Assembly: GCA_012064415.1 (NCBI GenBank)
Contig: SSNU01000071.1
Coordinates: 674,770 to 708,821 of the forward strand
From: Gyrodactylus bullatarudis
Taxonomy: Eukaryota; Platyhelminthes; Monogenea; Gyrodactylidea; Gyrodactylidae
DNA: 34,052 bases
Direction: 5' to 3'
The number at the start of each line of letters is the position of its first letter. The first letter of the stretch is position 1. Positions 1-10,608 of this stretch are shown one piece after another. Position numbers and translations under genes: made by a program. The notes beneath the pieces were generated by a model that did not search any database, was not told the origin of the DNA, and saw nothing but the letters and a program-made list of their open reading frames with translations.

Positions 1-126
1 TCATTAGAATGTTAAAAAGTTCATGATTAAGTGAAAAAAAAATCTTTGTAAAAAATTGAAAAATAACGAAATTATGTAGGTTTAAAATAGATGGACATAT
101 ATGTCCATCGGCACCGAAAGGGTTAA
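1..126 (+). mobile_element. End of a TTAA-type (piggyBac-like) MITE
   Basis: The right end of a short element lies at about 60-122 and is followed by TTAA (123-126). It holds the perfect palindrome ATGGACATATATGTCCAT and then CGGCACCGAAAGGG. The same end is found at 30460-30496, and a related end opens the copy at 26685. TTAA flanks with short CCC...GGG termini are typical of piggyBac-type elements; the assignment rests on that alone. The left end is not clear and may lie outside the window. Confidence 0.6.
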
Positions 127-1722
127 AGTTTATAAAAAAATTTCGATAAAATTATTGGAGACATCAGTTATAAGTCTTTAGGATTACCTTGGGTTATAAT
201 TTATAACTATAAAATTCTTTTGGAAAAAGATTATTTTGAGTGGTAACATTAAAATTTGTGATTTCAGCAACAATTTTAGGCTACTCGAGGACATTATTGA
301 CAGGTTTTTTCTTTTGCTCAAGCTGATAAAATTGACATCTTCGGATTCAGCATGAAATTAATTCTCTAATGATGGTCCAAGCTTTGTGATATTCTAATTT
401 TTTGATTTTGATGATCTACTTCTAATGGGTGGGGTAAACAGAGTACATTCTGAGGTTTATATGAATAATAATGAGTTGCTAAAAGGATGTATGATATAAA
501 TAACATAGTGAAACATTAAGGGTTTTTACTACTAACTTAACTTGACACCACAAAGCTCACATGGGTGGCCAGTAGCGGTCTTTAGATTCAGAAATATTCC
601 GAATCGCCACAATTTTACTTCTGATATAAACAATAAAAAATAACTATGAAATAAGTTTTGATTTGTTTTATTGTATAGAAATCCTACACATTTTCAATCA
701 AATAAAAATTCTTCTCTAGAGTTAAATTTTAGAATGAATAATTTTTGAAAAAATATATATTTCACAAGATTATCGAAATTAATACTTGTTTTAATAATTT
801 TATTTTCGGTACCTTTTCAGATTTTTTCAGACGGATCCGAATCTGAATTATCTGAAGAACTTGGCCAGAATTCTGAATTCATTTTTAATTCTAAATCGAA
901 AGCAGTCAAACAGAGTAGAATTTGACTTGTAGTCTTTACCAGGCAATGTAATTCGAGGAGATTTTTTTCTTTTTCGAGAGTTTTTGGCATGATAAAATGT
1001 TCTAAGACAAGAATTTAATATTTTTGCGAAAAGCTCAATATTCAGAACGACAAATATTTTTCACCAAAGTCACAATAAAATGAGCCGAATGAGGTACATT
1101 CATTGTTTAAAAAAGTTTATATGAACGATTGAAATATATCAAAGTATTTCAATTATTCTAATTTTAGAAATCCTGTTATATCGAGAGTATAATAGAAATT
1201 CTGATTAATAACCATTGGTAATGTATTTAAAAAATGAAATAAAAATTTAAGAGTACTTGGTTACATATTGGAGAATTGTTGTTTAATTTTTTCAAAAACG
1301 AATGTCATATGAAATTGCTATACATACCAGGATTATGTTTTAGTGAATATTTAACATAATGGAACTAATGATTAAGTAGGATTTCTCAAGTGCTTGTAGA
1401 TTCGAGATACATGAAATTTGAAGGAATTTCATTCTTAAAATCTCAAGATTACAACTAGATATAATGCGTGTGTCCTATCCAATTGAAATGAATTATGTTG
1501 GTGAATATTTTCCTTTGAAAAATAATGAAATATTTCAGAAAAGATTAAAGGAATTCTAGTTTTTCAATAAGAGTTTAAAATTTAAATTTATTGGATGTTC
1601 ACTCGATGATAAACTTAGAGTTTGAGTAGCACAGGTTTAAAATTACGCTTTTACTGGCCTAGACAACAATCGTAGTCAAATTCAAACTTTACAGTTACCC
1701 TTTTTATTTGCCGTTATTAAAG
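127..1722. other. AT-rich spacer, no gene recognised
   Basis: This stretch has no long open frame and no domain motif that I recognise. Short patches richer in G+C near 540-620 and 830-880 have no identifiable structure. Confidence 0.5.
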
Positions 1723-2455
1723 CTAGTTAATATGAAGATGGGAATTTATGATCTTTACAAATTTATAAATATTTTTATCAGGAAATCGAATTTGATCAAG
1801 TTTTTTTGGAATCTAGATCGTAGGTTCCACTTTCAGGATCTGAAGAAAAAAAATTTGAAAAAAATCAAATTTTAAGAAAGTTATGGCATATTTCAAATCT
1901 AGCGATGGCGCTGGATTCCCACTTTTTTGAACTTTGAGTTAATAATTTTTGTTGATTTAAAAGTGAGAGAGTGATCAAAAATTGATTTTTAGGATCACGA
2001 TTAGTCAAAGAAACCGATTTCAAATTTCAATGGACTCGCCAATTTCCAGGGATCTTGAATCATCAAAATTTCATCGATTTTCAAGCAGTGAAAATGTTCA
2101 AAAAATCAAAATTCGATTTTCACTAGAAGAGGGGCGGATTCTCAAAATCTGAATCAGCATATTTGATTTCTTTGACTATTCGTGATCCTGAAAATCAACT
2201 TTTGATCTCTCTCTCACTTTTAAATCAACAAAAATTATCAACTCAAAGTTCAAAAAATGGGAATCCGGCGCCATCGCTAGATTTGAAATATGCCATAACT
2301 TTCTTAAAATTTGATTTTTTCAAATTTTTTTTCTTCAGATCCTGAGAGTGGAACCTACGATCTAGATTCCAAAAAATCTTGATCAAATTCGATTTCTTGA
2401 TGAAAAAATTCATAATTTTGTAAAAAGCATAAATTCTCATCTTCATATTAATTAG
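1723..2455. mobile_element. Foldback (long inverted repeat) element, copy 1
   Basis: Two arms of about 290 bp (1723-2013 and 2166-2455) are near-perfect reverse complements around a spacer of about 150 bp. The outer ends read CTAGTTAATATGAAGATG and its complement. Related sequence occurs at 9818-10289, 27989-28545, 19271-19512, 2566-2626 and 32949-33005, so this is a dispersed family. I see no target-site duplication and no coding capacity; open frames across the arms are by-products of the repeat. It is best called a non-autonomous foldback or MITE of unknown superfamily. Confidence 0.8.
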
Positions 2456-2565
2456 ATGTAGAATTTATCGATGCTATTCAAATTTTATTCTTACAATAGG
2501 GGGTCGACAAAATAAAGATGTTTACTCGAAATTGATTTTTTTTAAATTTCCTTCTTCATGATGTA

Positions 2566-2626
2566 GATTCGATTTCTTGCAGGAAAAATTGAGAATTTTG
2601 TAAAAATCATAAACTCCCACCTTCAT
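2566..2626. repeat. Terminal fragment of the foldback family
   Basis: The stretch matches the right terminus of the foldback family (GATTCGATTTCTTG, then AATTTTGTAAAAATCATAAA and a CTTCAT end) with several substitutions. The inner part is missing. Confidence 0.55.
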
Positions 2627-3307
2627 CTGGGCGAAGATGTACTAGCATACTAGAAAAATTAATATGGCCTGCAAGATTCTGATGAGAACAGGAAACAATA
2701 TGAAAAAAATATTCAATTAATCGAGAAAACTTTAGTCGAGTAGAATTAGTCAAGAATCTGTACAAGAAAAGATTTTCGAATGTTTGCTTTTTGATCATAA
2801 CGAAAAGAAAAGAAAAAGACTCAGAAAGAAGAACGAATTAGATCCCAATAATTTGAGTTACACAATAGATATTCAATGTAAAGATTAACCTATTGAAATT
2901 ATTAGTAACATTGTGGAAATCAAAACTAAGACCTTTGAAATAGCAATGTTTTTATAATCGTAAAACAAACTGATTAAAATCATAAGCATTTATAGCAATT
3001 TTATTGCTTATTTGTAGTTTCTAAAATTATAATTGTTTAGATTTGAAGTGAGGAAGAAGTAAACCATCTTTCGAACTATTCTTGTCAGATTTGAATAAGA
3101 CTAAAAGGAACAAACAGAAAATATTGATAAAAAATTATGAATTTTAAATATTTGATTAAAAATTATTTTCAAACGTAAATTCTTATCTACTTATTATTTA
3201 TTTGATGGCATCATTTTTTCTCTCGATCTTCATCGATTAATGGTATGGATTCTAGGAGAGATCTATAAATTTTTTTCTGAATGAAATTTAAAATTGCTTT
3301 CCAGATA
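2627..3307. other. AT-rich spacer, no gene recognised
   Basis: No supported coding region, RNA gene or repeat is visible here. Confidence 0.45.
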
Positions 3308-3371
3308 TTAACCCTCGCTCTGGAAGTTGGTGATTTTACACATTTCAAAAGTGGGGTCCAGATGGACCCCA
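3308..3371. repeat. TTAA-flanked element terminus with palindrome
   Basis: TTAA (3308-3311) is followed by CCCTCGCTCTGGAAG and then a hairpin with perfect arms TGGGGTCC (3352-3359) and GGACCCCA (3364-3371). The plan is the same as the TTAA MITE elsewhere in the window (TTAA, CCCT-rich terminus, then a GGACATATATGTCC palindrome), but the sequence differs. It may be the end of a second TTAA-type MITE family; the other end was not found. Confidence 0.4.
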
Positions 3372-3394
3372 TACTCATTCATATAGAAATATAT

Positions 3395-3693
3395 ATGAAA
3401 AATAATTAAATATTATTATTAGTTAAATATTCAAGTATACTTACATATACGTCCGAATGACCCATGGAGATATTCATCATTGGTTAATTTATAAAAAGAA
3501 TTTTATAAGATAAATATATATTTCGCCAGGTCTTATCAATCTCTAATCCTGGTTTGATTAAATAATATTTACAAAGTTTTTTAATGAATAAATAGTTAAT
3601 GAAAAATAGTAAAATCCATTTACAAATCTTCCAATTGATGAAAAACCAAAAAACTTCTCCATTCTTGATTTGTTTAAGTATAGAGAAGAAAAA
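3395..3693 (-). repeat. 3' region of Penelope-like element
   Basis: This non-coding stretch follows the minus-strand Penelope open frame. It is similar, in inverted orientation, to 32411-32690. Shared landmarks include AGGTCTTATCAATCTCTAAT, CCAATTGATGAAAAACCAAA and ACATATACGTCCGAA. It is read as the element's 3' untranslated and terminal part. Confidence 0.55.
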
Positions 3694-4179
3694 TTAAAAA
3701 TCAATTGGGCCAAGGTAACTGCAAGTCATGAAGATGGTTCTTTTGGATACATAGACACCACAGGTAGCTTCGAAGCAGTAAATGAGATTTGATTGTTCTT
3801 TTGGTTCTAGCCTATCTTTAAGTTGAAATTTGATCAAACTTGTTGTTTTGAATACAACCTTCAATTGTATGCCATTATAATTCTCATTTACAAGTGTGTT
3901 CAGCTTTCTTCTTAAGTCATGGCTATGTCCATCTCCCTTGAATGTTAGTCTGACATGAATTTGGATATTCCATTCACTCTGTTCATTTTGAGTCTGTTGT
4001 TGGTTAGCTTCTTCTTCTAAAGCCTTCTCAATGTATTTTCGAACGAACTTATCTGGATATCCATTTTCCTTCAGTCTTTCTTTTATTCGGTTTATCACAT
4101 TTAGTACCTCTTCCTCACTGATTATTCTCTTGGTTCTCTTGATTAGACCGATGATTAAATTAAATATTAGATCTGACAT
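3694..4179 (-). pseudogene. Penelope-like element C-terminal fragment, GIY-YIG disrupted
   Basis: The 161-residue frame matches the C-terminal part of Penelope-like retroelement proteins, where the reverse transcriptase tail meets the GIY-YIG endonuclease. Visible are a lysine-rich helix with NGYPDKFVRKYIEKAL (near residue 40), a GDGHSHDLRRKL segment, then LKDRLEPKEQSNLIY leading to ATCG. In the sister copy at 31900-32340 the residues after ATCG continue into a YI-RT...R..EHL GIY-YIG core. Here the sequence jumps from ATCGVYV straight to SKRTIFM, so the endonuclease core has been lost in frame. The upstream reverse transcriptase is absent. The frame is open, but the protein cannot be functional as a retroelement; it is a relic. 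Confidence 0.75.
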
Positions 4180-4189
4180 GATATTTCAA

Positions 4190-4909
4190 GACTTTTGTCA
4201 TTCAAGAATTTTTTCTGCAAGAATTACAGTATGTTGAAGGAACATCTTCCACAAAATAACGTAGGTCTAAGAAGATACTTTTCATCAAGTTTCATCAAAT
4301 ACGAGGTGAAAGTTGCTTATTTGGAATAATACCCTAGTAGTTTGAAATGAAAAAGGCTTGTTTATTTTTTTAAATGTGTACATTGTTTAATTTTTCAAAT
4401 CAAACTTCAGGAAAAAGGAGGAACATTTTTTTTACAATTTTAAAGATTATACAAGAGCTTCGAAGTTTTTGAGCATTTATATTAAATCAACCATTCTGAA
4501 AATTATGGTTATCGAATTTTCAGCTTAGGTTTTTCATAAATTAAAGATTTTTCAGATATTTCAAGTTGAAGCGTATAGAAAAAGGTCCAAATCTTGGTTT
4601 TATCTATGCAATAAATTATTAAATGTGCTATTCATTACTTCTCATATGTAAATGGCACTTATAAACCGATAAATAACTCTTTAATCACCATAATCCTGAA
4701 TTTTCCTACCTTTACATGTTATTATATACATTTCAGTAGGAATAGACCAAGAATAGTTCATAAAAATATACATAATTTAATCGGAGTTTCTCAAAAGAGG
4801 GTGGCCATTGAGGTTCGGTTCCGGTAACTACTAAAATAAGATTAATTAGTTACTGGGAAATTAAATTCAAAAACCGTTAAATTGGAAAGAAGGAATAGAA
4901 TATAAAGTT
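4190..4909. other. Spacer with one small hairpin
   Basis: No gene is seen. A hairpin at 4821-4856 has 10-base arms (CCGGTAACTA and TAGTTACTGG, one G-T pair) and a 16-base loop; its role is unknown. Confidence 0.4.
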
Positions 4910-5104
4910 ATAATTTTGAACTAAGTAGTTCTTCAAAGAGCTGTTCAGCATAGATTGATTATATATGAAAATTATTGTGATTTTTATAATTTTTATAATC
5001 CTTATTTTTTAAGAAATACTACTCCTCTTTCTTTTTCTACAGATAGACCAATACGAGCTAGAAGACAACATAGTCAGGTAGCAAGCGAAAAACGTTATAG
5101 TCTA

Positions 5105-5710
5105 GGGTTATTTAAGGAAATAATAGTGGTTGAAATGAGTATTTTGAAAAATGCCAGGACACACTGGAATATTTTTGAAAAAAACCATGAAATTTTTCAA
5201 TTTTTTCTAAATCTCTATCTTGATGTAAGTTTGGTTAGTTTTTGTCTTGATATCGTGTTGCTAAGACTTTTCAATTCAAGGGATTACGAAAAAAACATAA
5301 GCATTGTGTGTAAATGCTTCCGAGCTTGTTCACGAGTTAATATAGGAAATTGAACGGGTGACAGCCTCTTATGTCTTTTAGAAAACTGTTAGTTGACTCT
5401 GCAATATTTGACGTGAGATTTCCATAGCGGCACTTAGGAAAAGCATGTTCTGCTCAATTTGAAGGATCGATTTCCTCTAAGTAATCAGCCACAGATGAGT
5501 TTTTGAGTTGAATTTGGGCCATTAAGATGTCGAATTCTCGAAAACTAAGCAAACTTACATCAAGATAGAGATTTAGGAAAAAATTGAAAAATTTCATGGC
5601 ATTTTTCAAAAATATTCCGGTGTGTCCTGGCATTTTTCAAAATAGTGTCAGAAACTTATGGCATTTTTCAAAATACCCATGTCAACCACAATTATTCCCC
5701 TAAATAACCC
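5105..5710. mobile_element. Internally deleted Mutator-like element (606 bp)
   Basis: Terminal inverted repeats of about 150 bp start GGGTTATTTA and end TAAATAACCC. They match the TIRs of the 3061-bp element at 12002-15062. Flanks TATAGTCTA (5096-5104) and TGTAGTCAA (5711-5719) agree at 7 of 9 positions, consistent with the 9-bp target duplication usual for Mutator-like transposons. Between the TIRs lies a remnant of the transposase C-terminal region. The element is non-autonomous and could move only with a transposase supplied in trans. Confidence 0.8.
5305..5545 (-). pseudogene. MULE transposase remnant
   Basis: This stretch is about 95% identical by eye to 12625-12862 of the larger MULE, which encodes the RYG..TSNIAES segment of a Mutator-like transposase on the minus strand. 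The copy has substitutions and lacks the flanking transposase sequence, and no long frame remains. It shows that the 606-bp element arose by internal deletion of a coding MULE. Confidence 0.7.
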
Positions 5711-5764
5711 TGTAGTCAATCTATGTCGAACAGCTCCCTGAAGAACTACTTGGTTCAAAATTAT

Positions 5765-7876
5765 GTAAAAAGTGCATTAAAATCCAAAGAAAAATTCAGA
5801 TGATTATTCTGATAGAAAAACAAAGTAGACATGGAAATTATCTTATTTCCAAAATCATTATGATTGTTTTCTTCTACTGAGAATTCGTAAAACGATGAAA
5901 ATATAATTATAATATCGCTAAATTTGATCAATGTCAAAATCACCAAAATCAAAATGGATATTTATAAAATACCACGGGGTTTCAGGGATATTAGCACTTG
6001 ATTTTTACTCGAAATAAATTGGTTTTTCAAGCAACTTTTGGATTGTAAAATCCTTAAAGAGAATCAATGTACTTTTTCCTAGATCAATTTGCAATTACTC
6101 ACAGCTTTCATTCGTTTCCTTTGGTCATAAAAACGGCATAAAATCCTTGCTAAATATATCCAGTTTTCACCACTCAAAATCCATAGAAACTGATTGTAAA
6201 ACTTAATTTTGTTTTTCAAGAAGAATCTATATGCTGGAAATTTTTAATACTGTGAAAAATAAATCTCAATCGTCTGTTGTTGCATGTATTTTTTGATATT
6301 TGAGGATAATTTTGAACCAAATAAATACATTGATTTCTAAGTACCAGAAGAATATTCAAACTATTTGATGTTCTGTTTCCTTCTGTATATAAATTTATGA
6401 ATTAGACAGAATCAATATTTGTAATTATTTCCATGCATTACATTAGAATATCGTTAAAAGTCATGAATCAGCCTTTATCGTCACTTTTTTCTATTTCCTG
6501 TTCTATGCTCTGTGAAATCTACGGTCATGTTGCTAAATTTTCTCGAATGTAACTATTGCTCCAGATAATTACATTAAAAAATTCAAAATATTTTTCCATA
6601 AAATCAATTAGACTTAACTCCCGTTTAATAACTGTGCTCTCAGGAGGCAATAATGATTTCTCATTAAATGATCTCATTAAATAATTTAAAGCAATTTCTT
6701 GACAGAAAATTTTGAAATTCTCAAAGGGCTAAGTATTTCTTGTTTTTGTTCAAATCGATTTAAAATTTTAATCAATGAAGATTTCATTGCAATAGAATTT
6801 AATATCCTAGAAAAAATATTAATCTCCATGATCAGAACTTGATAGTTCATCTCAGCAATTTATTCATTCATCCGACATTTTTCACGACAGATACAGAACT
6901 GAGTATTAATTTAATTCTTCATTGATAAGTAGGGCCTCAAAAAAGTACTATTTGGTCTATTTTTACTCTTGACAAAGGACTGGCTGAGTTTTAATAATCT
7001 GAAGAAAAAATCTGTCTATCTAATCCTATTTGAAAGATAGCTGGTACTATTTCTGTACTATGTTCCTGCTATTGAGCTTTCATCATCTAAGAAAATAGCA
7101 TTTAGATGGTAGCTTTTGGTTGGATAATATTCCTTCATGAATTTCAGATTTCAACTAAAAGGATATCCATGTATGTATTTTGTAAAATATGCACAAGATC
7201 AGTTGACTCGGTGTCTTAGTTTAGTTACAACGTTAATTGATTTTTCTTAATTTGGTTTACTTATAAGACTTTTTGGTAAATTCGCGATAAATTAGTAAAA
7301 TATTTTTTCGATATTATAGAGTGCAAGATTCAGAATTTCTATAGTAAACTAGAAATTAAGGCCCTTGATTGAGATTATTCGTTATTGGAGCAAAATATTC
7401 TTGAATAACATTCAAATTTTTATTGGAAGTTCACTCAAGTAAAATATTTTTGCATAATCGTATGAAAAAACAATTCGATATAGAGTTGTTTGTTGAATAT
7501 CAATATGAGTCTATCGTAGTATGCCTTAGAATTGATAACATGGATTAGCTGAAAAATCCAACTTTTTAATTATATTCATTTAATCCTATAATATATTCTG
7601 TGATCCATACATATATGGTTGAAAAAATGTAATTAATATTTATTTTTACGAATAAGTCACTAGATGGCATTGGATTTCACATGTTTTGCGAGTAGTTTTT
7701 CTCAATTTTCCCTAAGAACTGAATCTAAATTTCTAGATTTTGCCCCCATCTATAATGAATCATGATTAGAATAGATAAAAATCAGAAAAAATTAATTTCT
7801 AAAATAGCATTCAATGGATCAATTTTTAGCAGTTTTAACATAATTTAATTTGTTGCAAATGTAAAAATACCTCGTC
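5765..7876. other. AT-rich spacer, no gene recognised
   Basis: About 2.1 kb with only short open frames of low complexity. I see no conserved motif, RNA gene or inverted repeat that I can support. Confidence 0.5.
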
Positions 7877-8019
7877 CTTAGGTAATATATCCCACAGGAA
7901 CGTCTTATTTGGTAATGGATTAGCCCGCATCGATGGGATCCATTAGTAAGCTGTAACATTAGGCTACATGGGCTAATCCATTACCAAATAAGACGTTCCT
8001 GTGGGATACATTACCTAAG
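7877..8019. mobile_element. 143-bp hairpin element (MITE-like)
   Basis: The 50-base arms 7877-7926 and 7970-8019 are reverse complements with a single mismatch, starting CTTAGGTAAT and ending ATTACCTAAG, around a 43-base loop. The arms are richer in G+C than the surroundings. High arm identity suggests a recent origin or conversion between the arms. I could not define a target duplication; ACCT occurs near both ends but at different spacing. No other copy is present in the window. Confidence 0.7.
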
Positions 8020-9066
8020 CACCTAGAACGAAATATTTCTAGTAACCTTTTTAAGTATATGTGCTACACTATTCATTAGTAAAACTATCATCTACAGACT
8101 AAGTACTTTTATTTCTCATTTATATATGTCAAGAATGCAATACATTTTCGTCCTCAAATGGTTTAGTTATCGTCAAAAACATTGGAAAATTTAGTTAACC
8201 AAACATTAATTGATTCAATGTTCTTTTCTCTACCATCTCATATTTTACTTACTTGATTTCCTTGACTGATCCATGTTATTCTATTTTCAAATGCTGTTAC
8301 AGTATTTTGAGGAAAACCTATTTTTTCATAAACGAACAACTGATCAAAACTTATCCATTTGAACATGGAATAATTGAAGATCGAAATAGTTATACGTAAC
8401 TGAGGTGACATAACAAATTAATTCCAGACAATCTCCCCTAATTTCAAGAAAATTATGAAAAAGGCAAACAATCTTCACTCAAAATATTTGAAGCAAAACT
8501 CTCGCCGATGTGCAGAGCTAAGGCTTCTACCTAACTTAAGTTGACGCTGTCCAACTCGTTGACTATATGATTTAGACATAATTGAAATGGTCCTCTTCCC
8601 AGCGCTTTAGGAATTAAGGGAAGTCTGTGCAGCTGAATTTTTGCTCAGTCCAAAGGAGTTCAACACTGTTCATGAAATGTTGTGTTAACAAGCTATCGTG
8701 TGAAGCATTACATTTATATGCTCTATCTTCTCTTGTTACTTGGAAGGATCTAACTTTTTTTCCACTCTTGGGCCGCTAGAACCCTTTTATCCATCCCTGC
8801 TTCATACTTTTTCAATGATTCTTCAGCTCAAGCACTGGGCTTTGTTAAAAAAGAATTTTGTAAGTTTTTATGAAAGTTTAATAATAAATTGCGCAAAAGC
8901 CGAGCAACTTAAAAATTTTCCAGAAGCAGACCCGGAATATGCGTAAAATTCAGGGTTAACCCTTTTAGGACCAAAAATGGGGGATTTACACTAAAAATTT
9001 TACAATCAGTGCAAAAGAGTAAACCTTCCAAACACTCTTGATATAAATAATAACTTGTTATACAAT
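8020..9066. other. Spacer, no supported gene
   Basis: The 8500-8960 part is richer in G+C than its surroundings. It has a 68-codon open frame at 8740-8946 with no recognisable domain. I do not call it a gene. Confidence 0.4.
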
Positions 9067-9094
9067 TGTATTATGCATTGCAATGCATAATACA
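9067..9094. repeat. 28-bp perfect palindrome
   Basis: The sequence is a perfect palindrome with half-site TGTATTATGCATTG and no loop. It could extrude as a cruciform or be a dimeric protein site; function unknown. Confidence 0.75.
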
Positions 9095-9817
9095 CATAAT
9101 ATTAGATACTGTATTTCATGTTTAGTGATATGTACAAGATGAATAGTGTTGAATGATTTTGAATGTAAATCTCTCAATTTTAATAAAAACATTCTTTACA
9201 TTTCCTAGAGAGGAAGTTGAAATGAATTTTAAACAAAGAAATTTTCAATTACCTAATTATTTCTCATTGGAATGTTTACATGATAAATAGAAAACAAATC
9301 AACGTTCCCATTGTCTTGTGAATAATACAAGTACAATTGATTAAGCTGTTTAAGTTATTAGGGGGAAAATATGTATCAAAAAATTCCATTTACACGCACA
9401 TAACTCTCTTGGTTATGATAATCTCCAGACTTGATTAATCTTGATTTATTTATGAATGGAGAAATCCCATCTTGTGAGTAGAACATGTATGATTTTTCTA
9501 CAAGCTAGAAACTCATTTTTTGGGATAGTATTTCAATAGTATAAAAATTATATGTTGAATCAATAAAAATATAATTACCACTAGTGTGATGATTTATGTG
9601 TGTAATGGAAGGAAGCTTATTCTGGTAAACTTGATGGACTCTACACTGTGCATTAATACGAACATGTCAGAGTATTACTTATCCTATTTCACCGGTTATT
9701 GTCAAGTTTAATTAATTAATCTTGATCTACATCCTAAAATCATATTTAGATTGATATTTAGACAACCCTCATACAGAAGAAATAAATCAGGAATAATATA
9801 CAATGTGTAACATAAAG
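9095..9817. other. AT-rich spacer, no gene recognised
   Basis: Nothing supportable is visible. Confidence 0.4.
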
Positions 9818-10289
9818 CTAGTTAATATGAAGATGGGAATTTATGATCTTTACAAATTTATAAATATTTTCATCAGGAAATCGAATTTGATCAAGTTTTT
9901 TTGGAATCTAGATCGTAGGTTCCACTTTCAGGATCTGAAGAAAAAAAATTTGAAAAAAATCAAATTTTAAGAAAGTTATGGCATATTTCAAATCTAGCGA
10001 TGGCGCTGGATTCCCACTTTTTTGAACTTTGAGTTAATAATTTTTGTTGATTTAAAAGTGAGAGAGTGATCAAAAGTTGATTTTTAGGATCACGATTAGT
10101 CAAAGAAACCGATTATGACTATGAAAATTTCAATGGACTCGCCAATTTCCAGGGATCTTGAATCATCAAAATTTCATCGATTTTCAAGCAGTGATCTATA
10201 TTCCAAAAAACCTTGATCAAATTCGATATCTTGATGAAAAAATTTATAATTTTGTAAAATTCATAAATTCCCATCTTCATATTAATTAG
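9818..10289. mobile_element. Foldback element, copy 2 (right arm truncated)
   Basis: 9818-10193 is nearly identical to the left arm and spacer of the element at 1723-2455. After TTTTCAAGCAGTGA the sequence jumps to the last 90 or so bases of the right arm (ATCAAATTCGATATCTTGATG, ending CTTCATATTAATTAG). Most of the right arm has been deleted, but both termini remain. The near-identity to copy 1 over about 370 bases points to recent amplification. Confidence 0.8.
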
Positions 10290-10608
10290 GTGTATTTAAT
10301 AGTAATGCATATGGTCATATAATATACCGGTTTTTCGAAAATATTTGCCCTAAAATATGACTTCCATGACTAAAAATAACAATAAATCACAAGTAGTATG
10401 ATTAACAATTAATTTTTATTAAATTTGATCATCATCAAAAATTCAATCTTTTTTAAGAATTTTTTTTGCGGTATTCTAGGACAATCAAAAGGAGAAATGA
10501 TAAATTCTTATCGGTTATATGAAAATGGGGGGGGGGTCCAAAATGCATTTTTGAAGAATAAATTGAGTCATAGCATATGACTTGCAGTGTAAAAGCATAT
10601 TATTATAT
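10290..10608. other. Spacer with a run of ten G
   Basis: No gene is seen. A run of ten guanines (10527-10536) stands out in this AT-rich setting. Confidence 0.4.

Larger units (their letters stand above)
4910..5764. mobile_element. Older inverted-repeat element split by a MULE insertion
   Basis: The left arm (4910 to about 4965) is the reverse complement of 5711-5764; shared blocks include CTGTTC, CATAGATTGA and AGTAGTTCTTC. The arms lie outside the MULE derivative at 5105-5710 and are not part of other MULE copies in the window. With the MULE and one duplication removed, the original element would be about 240 bp. Its loop (4966-5104) contains a splice-acceptor-like pyrimidine tract ending CTACAG at 5036-5041, followed by an open stretch. 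Whether that is a captured exon is unproven. Confidence 0.6.

Noticed and set aside
2163..2446. Open frames on both strands
   Set aside because: They are read through an arm of the foldback element and carry no protein signal.
8740..8946. 68-codon open frame
   Set aside because: No domain, start context, splice signal or polyadenylation signal supports it.
10527..10536. Run of ten G as a quadruplex or regulatory site
   Set aside because: A single homopolymer run cannot form an intramolecular quadruplex and may be a sequencing or slippage artefact.
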